A stretch of 64,000 bases of DNA from Anaerosalibacter massiliensis (GTDB taxonomy: Bacteria; Bacillota; Clostridia; Tissierellales; Sporanaerobacteraceae), in the NCBI GenBank assembly GCA_000751555.1, contig CCEZ01000016.1:1-64000 (forward strand), read 5' to 3'. Position 1 is the first letter of the stretch. Each line of letters opens with the position of its first letter. Below, piece after piece: positions 1 through 8,155 of this stretch. Both the position numbers and the translations under genes were made by a program. The notes under the pieces are model-generated. The model did no database searches. It was given only the letters and a program-made list of their open reading frames with translations, and was not told the origin of the DNA.

Positions 1-31
1 TTTTGAAACAGCCCCTTTTTTAAAAATAAAT

Positions 32-60
32 TTGACAATAAATATACATTGTATTAAGAT
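32..60 (+). promoter_or_regulatory. Promoter of the NifX/MinD operon
   Basis: TTGACA at 32-37 and TAAGAT at 55-60 are separated by 17 bp, a sigma-A type promoter. It lies 55 bp before the first gene of the iron-sulfur cluster. The -35 is consensus and the -10 is weaker. Confidence 0.55.
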
Positions 61-114
61 GTAATTGGCATATGCTAATTATATTTTGATATTACCAAAA
101 GGAGAATGATAAGT

Positions 115-474
115 ATGAAAATTGGATTATCATCTAAAGGGAAAGATTTAGGAAGTATCCTTGATCTAAGATTTGGTAGATGTAGTTATTTTTTAATATA
201 TGATATGGAAAGGGATAGCTTTAAAGTAATAGAAAATAAAGGATTAAAATCTGAAGGTGGAGCTGGTATAGCAGCAGTTCAACAGCTAATTGATGAAGGA
301 GTAGATATAATTATCACTGGAAAACTTGGACCTAATGCTTTTAATATAGTAGAGAAATCTAATATTGAAGCCCTAAAAGGTGAGAATATACCTATAAAAT
401 CTATAATAGAAAAATATAAAAAAGGAGAACTTTCTAAATTAAAAGAAGCAGGACCTGCTCATCATGGAATGTAA
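115..474 (+). CDS. NifX/NifB-type dinitrogenase iron-molybdenum cofactor-binding family protein
   Basis: A 119-aa soluble protein of the small NifX / 'orange protein' fold, a family that binds or carries metal-sulfur clusters. The N-terminus MKIGLSSKG and the GRCSYFLIYD and GVDIIITGKLGPNA segments fit the family, and it ends in HHGM. I place the start at ATG 115, 10 nt after GGAG (101-104). An ATG at 106 almost touches the GGAG and is unlikely. It is the first gene of a four-gene run with two MinD/ferredoxin ATPases and a second NifX-like protein. No nitrogenase genes are visible, so a nitrogen-fixation role is not implied. Confidence 0.8.
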   Translation: MKIGLSSKGKDLGSILDLRFGRCSYFLIYDMERDSFKVIENKGLKSEGGAGIAAVQQLIDEGVDIIITGKLGPNAFNIVEKSNIEALKGENIPIKSIIEKYKKGELSKLKEAGPAHHGM

Positions 475-494
475 AGAAAGAGGAGGTAAAATTA

Positions 495-1325
495 TTGAAT
501 ATTGCAGTACTTAGTGGAAAAGGAGGAACTGGAAAAACTACAGTATCTACAAATCTTTCATTGGCTTTAAAGGGTAACTATATAGATTGTGATGTAGAAG
601 AGCCTAATGGTTTCTTATTTTTAAAACCTAATATAAATGAGGTTCAGAAGGTTTTGGTAGATTGTCCGGATATAGATGAAGATAAATGCATGTCTTGTGG
701 AGATTGTGTGAATATATGTCAATTTAATGCATTAGCTAAAGTTAAAGACAATATTATTTTATTTGAAAAATTATGCCATAGTTGTGGTGCTTGTAAAATT
801 GCATGTGATTATGAAGCCTTAAATTATAAAAAGCGAGAAATAGGTGCAATTGAAAAAGGTCAATCAAAAGAAATTAATTGTATGAGAGGCTTGTTAAATG
901 TAGGAGAACCAACGGCTGTACCTATTATAAAAACATTGCTAAATAATTTACCTAAAGGTTTAAATATTGTTGATTGCCCACCAGGTACATCTTGTAATGT
1001 GGTGAATTCCTTGAAATATGCAGATAGTGCTATATTAGTTACAGAGCCTACAGAATTTGGACTGCATGATTTAAAAATGGCAGTTGGAGTTGTAAGAATG
1101 TTTAATATTCCTTTTGGAATAGTTGTAAATAAAGATAATAATAGACACAATAGAATAAGAAAATATTGCAAAGAAGAAAATATAAAAATAATAGGTGCCA
1201 TTCCTTATAGTAAAGATATAGCAAGAATTTATTCCAATGGAGAAAACATATATTATAATTTAGAACAAAAACATATTTTTGACAAATTAGCAGAAGAAGT
1301 AAAGAGGATGATAGTATGGAGTTAG
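495..1325 (+). CDS. MinD/Mrp-family ATPase with inserted 4Fe-4S ferredoxin domain
   Basis: A 276-aa cytoplasmic P-loop ATPase. A deviant Walker A, SGKGGTGKTT, lies at residues 7-16. Two ferredoxin motifs (CMSCGDCVNIC and CHSCGACKIAC) are inserted at about residues 65-110, and DCPPGTSC follows. This is the MinD/ParA-with-ferredoxin architecture tied to iron-sulfur or metal cluster assembly. The start is TTG 495, eight nt after AGGAGG (481-486). It follows the NifX-like gene by 20 bp and overlaps the next ATPase by 10 bp, so the genes are probably one operon. The two ATPases look like paralogues that could act as a heterodimer; this is inference. Confidence 0.85.
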   Translation: MNIAVLSGKGGTGKTTVSTNLSLALKGNYIDCDVEEPNGFLFLKPNINEVQKVLVDCPDIDEDKCMSCGDCVNICQFNALAKVKDNIILFEKLCHSCGACKIACDYEALNYKKREIGAIEKGQSKEINCMRGLLNVGEPTAVPIIKTLLNNLPKGLNIVDCPPGTSCNVVNSLKYADSAILVTEPTEFGLHDLKMAVGVVRMFNIPFGIVVNKDNNRHNRIRKYCKEENIKIIGAIPYSKDIARIYSNGENIYYNLEQKHIFDKLAEEVKRMIVWS

Positions 1326-2173
1326 TAGTTTTAAGTGGAAAAGGTGGAACAGGAAAAACTACTATTGCTACAGCACTCTCAGAATTTGCAAAAGATGTAG
1401 TGAGAGTAGATTGTGATGTAGAAGCTTCAAATTTTTATTTGTTTTATGATGGCAAAGATATAAAAAAAGAAGATTTCTATGGAGGAAAGGTAGCATATAT
1501 TGATGAAGATAAATGCATTAAATGTGCTAGATGTGAAGAAGCATGTAATTTTGATGCTATTACTAATTTAATAGTAGATCCTTTTGTGTGTGAAGGTTGT
1601 AATGCTTGTACTTTAGTATGTCCAGTAGATGCAATAGAGTTAAGAGATGAAAAGTCTGCTGAAGTATTTATGACTGAGATAGATAGTAGTACTATATCTA
1701 GAGCAGAAATGGAAATAGGGAGTGATGCTTCTGGAAAACTTATAACGTATCTTAGAAGAAATAGTAATAAGTTTTCCAGAAATGAAAAATTGACTATAAT
1801 AGATGGTTCACCAGGTATAGGTTGCCCTGTTATTGCTTCAGTTACCGATAGTGATATAGCTTTGATAGTGACAGAGCCTACTATATCAGGTCTTGAGGAT
1901 TTAAAAAGAGTAGTAGGATTGTGTGAGCATTTTGGAGTTATAGTGCTAGTATGTATAAATAAATATAATATAAATGAAGAGATGAGCAAAAAAATTGAAG
2001 ATTACATAGAAGAAAAAAGTTTGGAACTTGTAGGCAAAATTCCCTATGATGAAATGGTGATGAAATCTATAAATGAATTGAAGCCTATAAATTATTATGA
2101 TGAAAGTATAGCTAAAAAAGCTATTGAAAAAATGTGGCTAAATATAAAAGAGTTAATATTTGAGGAGGTTTGA
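1316..2173 (+). CDS. Second MinD/Mrp-family ATPase with ferredoxin domain
   Basis: A 285-aa paralogue of the preceding gene with Walker A SGKGGTGKTT near residue 7. It has two 4Fe-4S motifs, CIKCARCEEAC and CEGCNACTLVC, and the switch region DGSPGIGCPV. ATG 1316 lies inside the end of the previous gene, which indicates translational coupling. The next NifX-like gene begins 12 bp after its stop, behind a GGAGG. Paired MinD ATPases flanked by NifX-like proteins recall the orp gene set of Desulfovibrio. That link is by gene content only. Confidence 0.85.
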   Translation: MELVVLSGKGGTGKTTIATALSEFAKDVVRVDCDVEASNFYLFYDGKDIKKEDFYGGKVAYIDEDKCIKCARCEEACNFDAITNLIVDPFVCEGCNACTLVCPVDAIELRDEKSAEVFMTEIDSSTISRAEMEIGSDASGKLITYLRRNSNKFSRNEKLTIIDGSPGIGCPVIASVTDSDIALIVTEPTISGLEDLKRVVGLCEHFGVIVLVCINKYNINEEMSKKIEDYIEEKSLELVGKIPYDEMVMKSINELKPINYYDESIAKKAIEKMWLNIKELIFEEV

Positions 2174-2185
2174 GGAGGAATGAAA

Positions 2186-2542
2186 ATGAAAATAGCAGTT
2201 GCAACTGAAGGAAATGCAGTGAGTGGTCATTTTGGATTTTGTGAGGGATTTACAATTTATGAGGTTAATGATAAAAAAATAGTGGATAAAAGTCTTATAA
2301 CAAATCCAGGACATAAACCAGGATTTTTACCTAAATTTTTAAGGGAACAGGATGTTAATGTAGTAGTATCTGGAGGTATGGGAGCTCGTGCTCAAGAACT
2401 TTTCAATGAAAACAATATTGAAGTAGTAGTAGGAGCAGAAGGGCCTTGTAATGATGTAGTAGATAAATATATAAAGGGAGAACTTAAATCAACAGGAAGT
2501 GTTTGTACTGAACATGAACACGAGGGACATTGTAACGAATAA
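2186..2542 (+). CDS. NifX/NifB-type cluster-binding protein with Cys/His-rich tail
   Basis: A 118-aa NifX-family protein: MKIAVATEG, GHFGFCEGFTIYEV, and the VVVSGGMGARAQELF segment typical of the family. Its C-terminus is rich in Cys, His and Glu (CTEHEHEGHC), a likely extra metal site. I chose ATG 2186, 7 nt after GGAGG (2174-2178). ATG 2180 is only 1 nt from that site. It is the last gene before a strong terminator, so the operon is NifX-MinD-MinD-NifX. The exact cofactor cannot be read from the sequence. Confidence 0.82.
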   Translation: MKIAVATEGNAVSGHFGFCEGFTIYEVNDKKIVDKSLITNPGHKPGFLPKFLREQDVNVVVSGGMGARAQELFNENNIEVVVGAEGPCNDVVDKYIKGELKSTGSVCTEHEHEGHCNE

Positions 2543-2601
2543 ATATTAAATAGAAATAACCTGCTGAAAAGTAATTGGCAGGTTATTTCTATTTAATATT
2601 T
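2541..2601. terminator. Palindromic terminator of the NifX/MinD operon
   Basis: Perfect 24-bp arms at 2541-2564 and 2578-2601 with a 13-nt loop. The arms are A+T-rich at the base with CCTGC/GCAGG at the tip. The left arm touches the stop codon of the preceding gene. Confidence 0.8.
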
Positions 2602-2702
2602 AAAAATAAGCATAAAAATATCTCACTACTCATAAATAAGAAGAATAAGATGAAAATAGTATAGATTTAATTGGAATTATTTTATGAACTAGGGGGATAT
2701 CT

Positions 2703-3512
2703 ATGAGGAAAAATAGTATTTTAGTGAAAAGTACAATAATATCAATATTTATATTATTATTATTATTTACAAATGTATCCTATGCAAAAGAAAAGGTAAA
2801 GACCAATGAAGATATTTTAAAGGAATATATTGATAAAGGATTTAAAGGAGGTAACATAGAGCAAAGGAATACACTGTTAAGATTTCAAGCTGAAAACAAT
2901 TTAACAGTTGATGGTGTTTTAGGAGAAGATGTTAAGAAAGCTTTAGATGAAAAAAATAAGGAAAATATAGATAAGATACCTGAAGAGATTAAAAGTAGAA
3001 CTTGGTTTATTGTTATTAATAAATCAAAAAAAATATTAACAGTATATAGGAAGGGGGAAGTTTATAAAAAGTACCCTGTAGCATTAGGAAGGGCTTCAAC
3101 ACCTACTCCTGATTATCAATGTAAGATTATAAATAAATTTAAAAATCCATACTGGGGTGGAATGGGGAAGTATACACCTATACCAGGAGGAGCACCTAAT
3201 AATCCATTAGGAAAAAGATGGCTAGGGCTTTCTACAGAAAAACATAGTGGCTATGGAATTCATGGAAATATATCCCCTTATTCTATTGGAGGTTATGTTT
3301 CTAATGGATGTATAAGAATGATAAATGAAGATGTAGAAGAATTATATAAATATCTACCTTTAAAAACACAGGTTTGGATAGGAGATGAAGAACTACTAAA
3401 AAAATGGGGTATAGAACAATATATAGAATATAATGATGAGAAAAATGAGGAAAATATTAGTATAGATAATAATATAATAATTAGAGGAATAAGAATGATA
3501 ATGATAGAATAA
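2703..3512 (+). CDS. Secreted L,D-transpeptidase (YkuD) with peptidoglycan-binding domain
   Basis: A 269-aa exported cell-wall enzyme that would make 3-3 peptidoglycan cross-links. Residues 1-28 form a signal peptide ending VSYA. A peptidoglycan-binding domain of the PG_binding_1 type follows (about 36-88, with VDGVLGEDVKKAL). The YkuD domain spans about 97-228 and holds the family His (H187 in GIHGN) and the nucleophile Cys (C203 in SNGCIRM). The tail is Asn/Glu/Ile-rich. The start ATG 2703 follows AGGGGGA at 2691-2697. It is a single-gene unit between two terminators. Confidence 0.88.
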   Translation: MRKNSILVKSTIISIFILLLLFTNVSYAKEKVKTNEDILKEYIDKGFKGGNIEQRNTLLRFQAENNLTVDGVLGEDVKKALDEKNKENIDKIPEEIKSRTWFIVINKSKKILTVYRKGEVYKKYPVALGRASTPTPDYQCKIINKFKNPYWGGMGKYTPIPGGAPNNPLGKRWLGLSTEKHSGYGIHGNISPYSIGGYVSNGCIRMINEDVEELYKYLPLKTQVWIGDEELLKKWGIEQYIEYNDEKNEENISIDNNIIIRGIRMIMIE

Positions 3513-3517
3513 AGTAT

Positions 3518-3546
3518 AAAGCCATGATCTTATAAATCATGGCTTT
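3518..3546. terminator. Bidirectional terminator between L,D-transpeptidase and glutathione peroxidase
   Basis: Arms of 11 bp (3518-3528 and 3536-3546) around a 7-nt loop, with A-run and T-run flanks serving both convergent genes. Confidence 0.8.
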
Positions 3547-3555
3547 AGAATATTT

Positions 3556-4101
3556 TTATAATAATTTTTCAATATCATTAGAAATATCTAATGGTTCTAT
3601 AGGAGATTCATATCTCTTTATAATATTTCCGTTTTTATCAATTAAAAATTTAGTGAAATTCCATTTAATTGAGTCTCCTTCTAAAAATTCAGGAAAATTT
3701 TCTGTTAGGAAATTATGTAGAAATTTTCCACTTTCACTATTTAAGTCATAGCCTTTAAATGGTGCTTCTTTAGTTAAGTATTTATATAAAGGATGAGCTT
3801 CGTTACCTCTTACATTAATTTTTTCAAACATTGGGAAAGTTACTCCATAGTTAAAATTGCAAAAGCTTTTAATATCTTCGCTATTTCCTGGTTCTTGTTC
3901 AGCAAATTGGTTACAAGGGAACCCAAGAATTTCAAAATCTTTATCATTATATTTCTCGTATAATTCTTGAAGTTTTTCGTATTGTGGTGTAAATCCACAT
4001 TTACTTGCAGTATTGACAATTAGAACTACTTTTCCTTTATATTTATCTAAAGATACTTCTTCTCCATTAATATCTTTCATTTTAAAATCATAGATTTTCA
4101 T
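3556..4101 (-). CDS. Glutathione peroxidase family thiol peroxidase
   Basis: A 181-aa thioredoxin-fold peroxidase that reduces hydroperoxides, in bacteria usually with thioredoxin as donor. The peroxidatic residue is C35 in NTASKCGFT; its codon is TGT, so it is the Cys and not the selenocysteine form. The family Gln (GFPCNQF) and Trp-Asn (WNFTKFL) are present. I set the start at 4101. The upstream ATG at 4116 is itself part of ATGGAGG, whose GGAGG is the ribosome-binding site 8 nt before 4101. It is monocistronic and convergent with the L,D-transpeptidase gene. It is likely part of the anaerobe's oxidative-stress defence. Confidence 0.9.
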   Translation of the reverse strand: MKIYDFKMKDINGEEVSLDKYKGKVVLIVNTASKCGFTPQYEKLQELYEKYNDKDFEILGFPCNQFAEQEPGNSEDIKSFCNFNYGVTFPMFEKINVRGNEAHPLYKYLTKEAPFKGYDLNSESGKFLHNFLTENFPEFLEGDSIKWNFTKFLIDKNGNIIKRYESPIEPLDISNDIEKLL

Positions 4102-4175
4102 TTTCAAAGCCTCCATTTTAGTAATTACATACTTAAATCATCTTATATATAATATTTACCACAAATATATAATTA

Positions 4176-4844
4176 TCAAACAACTATATTAAAGATATTC
4201 CAAGGGTACTCATCATAAGGTAGAGATGTAAAAGTTAAAAATTGATTCTTAGTAGGATGAGTAAAACCTATTTTATAAGACCAAAGAGCAATCTGGGTCC
4301 ATTTTTTCTTTTTCATAAATACTTTATTATATTTTCTATCTCCCCATATAGGTAAATTAGCATTTGAAAGTTGAACTCTTATTTGATGATGACGACCTGT
4401 TTTTAAAGTTATTTTAAGTAAACTAAGAGTTCCATCTTCTAGTGTTTCCACAGTTTCTAATAGTTCATACTTAAGAACAGCTTCTTTAGCTCCTTTTATA
4501 TCCTTTTCAACGACTTTGCTCATATTTACAGTTTTAAGTTTCTTAAGATAATCTCTTAATTCTTCTTTAGTATTTTTAGGTTTTCCACAGGCTACTACAA
4601 GATATTCTTTACATAGTTTATGTTCTGACACTTGTTTAGAAAGATTAGAATTAGCTTTTTTATTTTTTGCATATACCATTATTCCACCTACAGGACGGTC
4701 TAGTCTATGAACAAGTCTAAGTTTTGGCTGTCCCAATATGTTTATAAGATCAATATCATTTGTTTTGTCACTTTGACAAGGAATTTTTGGTGGTTTTTCT
4801 ACTACTAATATATTTTTGTCTTGAAAGATAATATTTAAGTCCAT
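4176..4844 (-). CDS. RluA-family RNA pseudouridine synthase
   Basis: A 222-aa enzyme that isomerises uridine to pseudouridine in rRNA or tRNA. The family signature HRLDRPVGG is at 46-54, with catalytic Asp at D49. The GRHHQIRVQLS segment and the late LPIWGDRKY also match. There is no S4 domain, so it is the short RluA/YlyB-like form. The start ATG 4844 has TAGGAGG 7-8 nt upstream. It stands alone on the minus strand next to a long non-coding gap. The exact target RNA cannot be told. Confidence 0.88.
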   Translation of the reverse strand: MDLNIIFQDKNILVVEKPPKIPCQSDKTNDIDLINILGQPKLRLVHRLDRPVGGIMVYAKNKKANSNLSKQVSEHKLCKEYLVVACGKPKNTKEELRDYLKKLKTVNMSKVVEKDIKGAKEAVLKYELLETVETLEDGTLSLLKITLKTGRHHQIRVQLSNANLPIWGDRKYNKVFMKKKKWTQIALWSYKIGFTHPTKNQFLTFTSLPYDEYPWNIFNIVV

Positions 4845-5126
4845 TTTATGCCTCCTATATTTTTGTTAATTTAAAACAAAACAAAAATATTATACTACAA
4901 ATAGTTACATTTTTCACAGCTGATTTTATTTTTAATATATTATTTTTAGTATATTTATTAAAAAAAATAATATTTATTATAATCTTTAATCATTCTATAC
5001 TTTTTTATTTTTGCTTTTTTGAATAAAATGGTTTAAAGTTAAAGAAGAACATTAAGTAAAAATTGGAATCTTAATGTATTAAAATATAGCATTATATAGA
5101 GGGTTAACTAGATTAAGCCATATATC
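4845..5126. other. Intergenic region with no clear gene
   Basis: Extremely A+T-rich DNA between the divergent pseudouridine synthase and EFR1 genes. It must contain both promoters but I could not assign a convincing -35/-10 pair. No RNA gene was recognised. Confidence 0.4.
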
Positions 5127-5216
5127 ATGTTAAACTTTAAGATTAATGTATACTTTACATCCGGGGAAGGAAGTACAGAGGAAGTCATAAGAAAGGCTAT
5201 GAAAAATCTAGCCTAA
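5127..5216 (+). CDS. Possible 29-aa ORF or gene remnant
   Basis: An open frame from ATG 5127 to TAA 5216 reads like the end of a normal protein (FTSGEGSTEEVIRKAMKNLA). It has no ribosome-binding site and is closed by a stop at 5109-5111 just upstream. It may be the 3' remainder of a deleted gene rather than an expressed peptide. No family was recognised. Confidence 0.25.
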   Translation: MLNFKINVYFTSGEGSTEEVIRKAMKNLA

Positions 5217-5247
5217 ATATAATAGAGTAAAAATGGAGGTATTTAAG

Positions 5248-6030
5248 GTGGAAACTTGTATCTATTATTTTACAGGGACAGGAAATTCTTATTTTGTAGC
5301 AAAAAAATTGGCTAGAAATATAGGTGGAGCAGAACTTATACCTATTACAAAACTTGCAGAAAAAGAAGAAGTTAATTGTTCTTATGACAATGTAGGGGTT
5401 GCATTTCCTCTTTACTATGGAGGACTTCCCGAGATAGTACTCAAATTTATAAGAAAAGTTAATATTAAAAGGGATTCTTATACTTTTGCTATCTGTACAA
5501 GAGGAGCATCTAGTGGACAAGCAATGGCACAGATAGACAAGATATTTAAGAAAAAAGGCAATAGATTAAATGGAAGTTTTTACATAACTATGCCTGACAA
5601 TTATGTTAGGGTGTTTCAAATGAAGTCAGGTGAAGAGGCTAAAGAAATAATCAGAGATGCAAATAGAGACATTTTAGAAATGTCAAAGGCAGTTTCTGAA
5701 AGAAAAGACGTAAGAAGAAGTTTTAGTTTTTATGGATTTATAATGAAACCTTTTTATAGAAATTTTATAAAAAAAGTTGGTCATAGTGATAAAAACTTTG
5801 AGGTAAATGAAAATTGTATTAGCTGTAAAATATGTGAAAGAATATGTCCTGTAGGTAATATTAATTTAATTGATGGAAAGCCTAGTTGGAATGGTAATTG
5901 TCAACAATGTATGGCTTGTATTCAACTTTGTCCAAATGAGGCAATTCAAATAGGAGAAAAAACTAAGAATAAAGGAAGATATAAAAATCCTTATGTAACT
6001 ATTGAAGAATTAGAAGAGATGGGAGAATAG
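5248..6030 (+). CDS. EFR1-type flavodoxin-ferredoxin fusion protein
   Basis: A 260-aa electron-transfer protein. The N-terminal flavodoxin-like half starts with the FMN-binding loop YYFTGTGNSYFVAKK. The C-terminal half (about 190-240) has two 4Fe-4S motifs, CISCKICERICP and CQQCMACIQLCP. I chose GTG 5248. The ATG at 5233 lies in ATGGAGG and that GGAGG (5235-5239) is the ribosome-binding site, 8 nt before the GTG. It is a single gene with its own terminator. It probably shuttles electrons in the cytoplasm; the partner is unknown. Confidence 0.88.
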   Translation: METCIYYFTGTGNSYFVAKKLARNIGGAELIPITKLAEKEEVNCSYDNVGVAFPLYYGGLPEIVLKFIRKVNIKRDSYTFAICTRGASSGQAMAQIDKIFKKKGNRLNGSFYITMPDNYVRVFQMKSGEEAKEIIRDANRDILEMSKAVSERKDVRRSFSFYGFIMKPFYRNFIKKVGHSDKNFEVNENCISCKICERICPVGNINLIDGKPSWNGNCQQCMACIQLCPNEAIQIGEKTKNKGRYKNPYVTIEELEEMGE

Positions 6031-6057
6031 AGTAAAATATTATATGTGATTAATATT

Positions 6058-6093
6058 AAAATGGGATTTTCAAATGTTTGAAGATCTCATTTT
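6058..6093 (+). terminator. Terminator after EFR1 gene
   Basis: Stem 6058-6071 with 6080-6093 (14 positions, two G-U pairs) around an 8-nt loop, with T-rich sequence in the right arm. Confidence 0.55.
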
Positions 6094-6167
6094 AGCTTTA
6101 AAATATGATAAAATGGGTATTATTCATATAGTGACAAGAAAGAATAGACATAGGAAAGGAGATATTT

Positions 6168-7094
6168 ATGGAAAGATTTTTTACTAAGAAGATAAATATA
6201 CTTATAATTTCTCTTATAGCTATGGCACTTTGGGGAAGTGCTTTCCCAGTTTTAAAGGTTAGCTATGAAAAACTTGCAATTGGAGGGCCAGATATATACT
6301 CAAAAATATACTTTGCAGGATTAAGATTTTTTATAGCTTCTATATTAGTATTTTTAGCAGCTAAATTAATATTTAGGATGGATATAAATATTGAGAAAGG
6401 GTATATTAAACCTTTTATTATTTTAGGAGTATTACAGACAACTTTACAATACTTCTTCTTTTATATAGGGGTAGCAAATACTACTGGTATAAAAAGTGCT
6501 ATAATTCAAGCAAGTAGCACATTTTTTACTGTTATATTTTCCCACTTTATTTATAGTGATGATAAATTAAATATGCAAAAAATTTTAAGTCTTATCTTAG
6601 GATTTGGAGGAATAGTAATAGTAAATATAGGAAAAGATTTTGATTTAAGTTTTAAGTTAATAGGGGAAGGATTTTTGTTATTTTCTGCATTAGTAAGTAC
6701 TATTGCTACTATATATGTAAAAGATATTTCTCAGGGAATAGAGCCAACATTTTTGACAGGAGGACAAATGTTTTTTGGTTCTTTACCACTACTAATTGCA
6801 GGAAAACTTGGAATGAAAGGTGCTAAACTTACCTTTGATAGAATCAGTTTCTCACTATTACTTTATTCAGCTTTCCTTTCAGCTACAGCTTTTTTTCTAT
6901 GGTATATGATTTTAAAATATAATAAACCAGGAGAAGTTAGTATATATAGATTGTTTATTCCGATATTTGGAGCTTCTTTCTCAGCAATTTTTATTGAAAG
7001 TGAACATTTTACTGTTAATTTAATTATTGGACTAATCTTAGTAGTTTTAGGAATTATAGTATTGAATTTAGAAAAGAAAAAAAGATACGAATAA
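6168..7094 (+). CDS. EamA/DMT-family transporter
   Basis: A 308-aa inner-membrane protein with about ten hydrophobic segments in two EamA repeats. The first repeat begins with ALWGSAFPVLKV and the second with LFSALVSTIATIYVKD. Members of the drug/metabolite transporter superfamily export amino acids, metabolites or drugs; the substrate cannot be inferred here. ATG 6168 follows AAGGAGAT. It is monocistronic. Confidence 0.85.
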   Translation: MERFFTKKINILIISLIAMALWGSAFPVLKVSYEKLAIGGPDIYSKIYFAGLRFFIASILVFLAAKLIFRMDINIEKGYIKPFIILGVLQTTLQYFFFYIGVANTTGIKSAIIQASSTFFTVIFSHFIYSDDKLNMQKILSLILGFGGIVIVNIGKDFDLSFKLIGEGFLLFSALVSTIATIYVKDISQGIEPTFLTGGQMFFGSLPLLIAGKLGMKGAKLTFDRISFSLLLYSAFLSATAFFLWYMILKYNKPGEVSIYRLFIPIFGASFSAIFIESEHFTVNLIIGLILVVLGIIVLNLEKKKRYE

Positions 7095-7123
7095 ATCATA
7101 TATAATTCAACTATTCTTCAGTT

Positions 7124-7153
7124 TTGACGATAACATTAGATAGAAGAGATAAT
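7124..7153 (+). promoter_or_regulatory. Promoter of the HDOD gene
   Basis: TTGACG at 7124-7129 and GATAAT at 7148-7153 with an 18-bp spacer, about 79 bp before the chosen start. Confidence 0.45.
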
Positions 7154-7231
7154 AAGACCTTGTCTCTATTTCAAAGTCAAGAAAATAATAGTACAATTTT
7201 AGTATACTATAAAATTAATGGAGAGTTGTAT

Positions 7232-8083
7232 ATGTCTAAATTAACTTTAAATAGAATTGTGGAAAAAGTTGATGAAATGCCAGTTTTGCCAAATAGAATA
7301 AATAGAATAATAGAGATAGTTGAAGATCCAGATTCTACTGTTCAAGATTTAGAAAATGAAATATTAAAAGATCAAAGCTTGACTTCAAAAGTGCTCAAAC
7401 TAGCTAACACCACTCACTATGGCTACCCAAGAAAGATAAGTACTGTATCAAGGGCTACTATACTATTAGGATTTCAGTCTATTAAAAGTATAGCTCTGGC
7501 TTCTACAGTGAGTAAATATCTTATAGGAGAGTTGGAAGGATATGCTCTTGGAAAAAACGATTTGTGGAAGCAATCTCAAACTTGTGGTATTATTTCAAGA
7601 TATATTGGTAAGAAGAAAGGCATTGGAAATCCTGAAAAAGCTTATATTGCAGGTTTATTAAGGGATATTGGAAAAACTATATTAAATCATTATGTAAAAG
7701 ATGAATATTCCAAGATAGTGGAAATGGTAGAGGGGAAAAATCTTTCATTTTTAGATGCAGAAAGAACAATTCTTGGATTTGACCATGCTGAAGTTGGGGG
7801 GAAAGTAGCACAGAAATGGAACTTTCCTGATGACTTAGTAGAGGCCATAAAATATCATCATACTCCAGAGAGAGCTACAGAGAATCCAGAACTAGTATCT
7901 ATAGTTCATATAGCAGATGCTATTACTATGATAATGGGTATTGGAATAGGTGCAGATGGTATGAGTTATAATTTTTCTCAATTTGCAATAGATATTTTAG
8001 ATTTAAGTGAGAATGAAATAGAATCTATTATTTCAGAAACGTCAGATTTAATAATAGATGAAGATAATTTTAATGTTGTGTAA
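7232..8083 (+). CDS. HDOD domain signalling protein
   Basis: A 283-aa soluble protein consisting almost entirely of an HDOD domain, the HD-GYP-related output domain of bacterial regulators. Conserved parts include LPVLP-like MPVLPNRINRII, ARAT-like SRATILLGFQSIKSIAL, GLLRDIGKTIL, FDHAEVGGKVAQKWNFPDDL and YHHTPE. The domain usually lacks the full set of metal ligands needed for phosphodiesterase activity. ATG 7232 has GGAGAG 6-7 nt upstream; upstream in-frame starts fall inside the promoter. Its partners are unknown. Confidence 0.85.
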   Translation: MSKLTLNRIVEKVDEMPVLPNRINRIIEIVEDPDSTVQDLENEILKDQSLTSKVLKLANTTHYGYPRKISTVSRATILLGFQSIKSIALASTVSKYLIGELEGYALGKNDLWKQSQTCGIISRYIGKKKGIGNPEKAYIAGLLRDIGKTILNHYVKDEYSKIVEMVEGKNLSFLDAERTILGFDHAEVGGKVAQKWNFPDDLVEAIKYHHTPERATENPELVSIVHIADAITMIMGIGIGADGMSYNFSQFAIDILDLSENEIESIISETSDLIIDEDNFNVV

Positions 8084-8100
8084 AATTATAAGGATTTACT

Positions 8101-8128
8101 AGAGCTTATTTTTAGCTCTTTTCATTTT
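8101..8128 (+). terminator. Terminator after HDOD gene
   Basis: Stem AGAGCT/AGCTCT (8101-8106, 8114-8119) with a T-rich loop and T-rich tail. Confidence 0.55.
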
Positions 8129-8155
8129 ATTTTCTTCTAAAAAAGAGGTGTTCTA

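Noticed and set aside
1477-1989. Long minus-strand open frames opposite the MinD, trigger factor, ClpX, TypA and RibD genes
   Set aside because: These are antisense shadows of well-supported genes, lacking ribosome-binding sites and recognisable domains.
3994-4002. Selenocysteine in the glutathione peroxidase
   Set aside because: The catalytic codon reads TGT on the minus strand, so it is an ordinary Cys.
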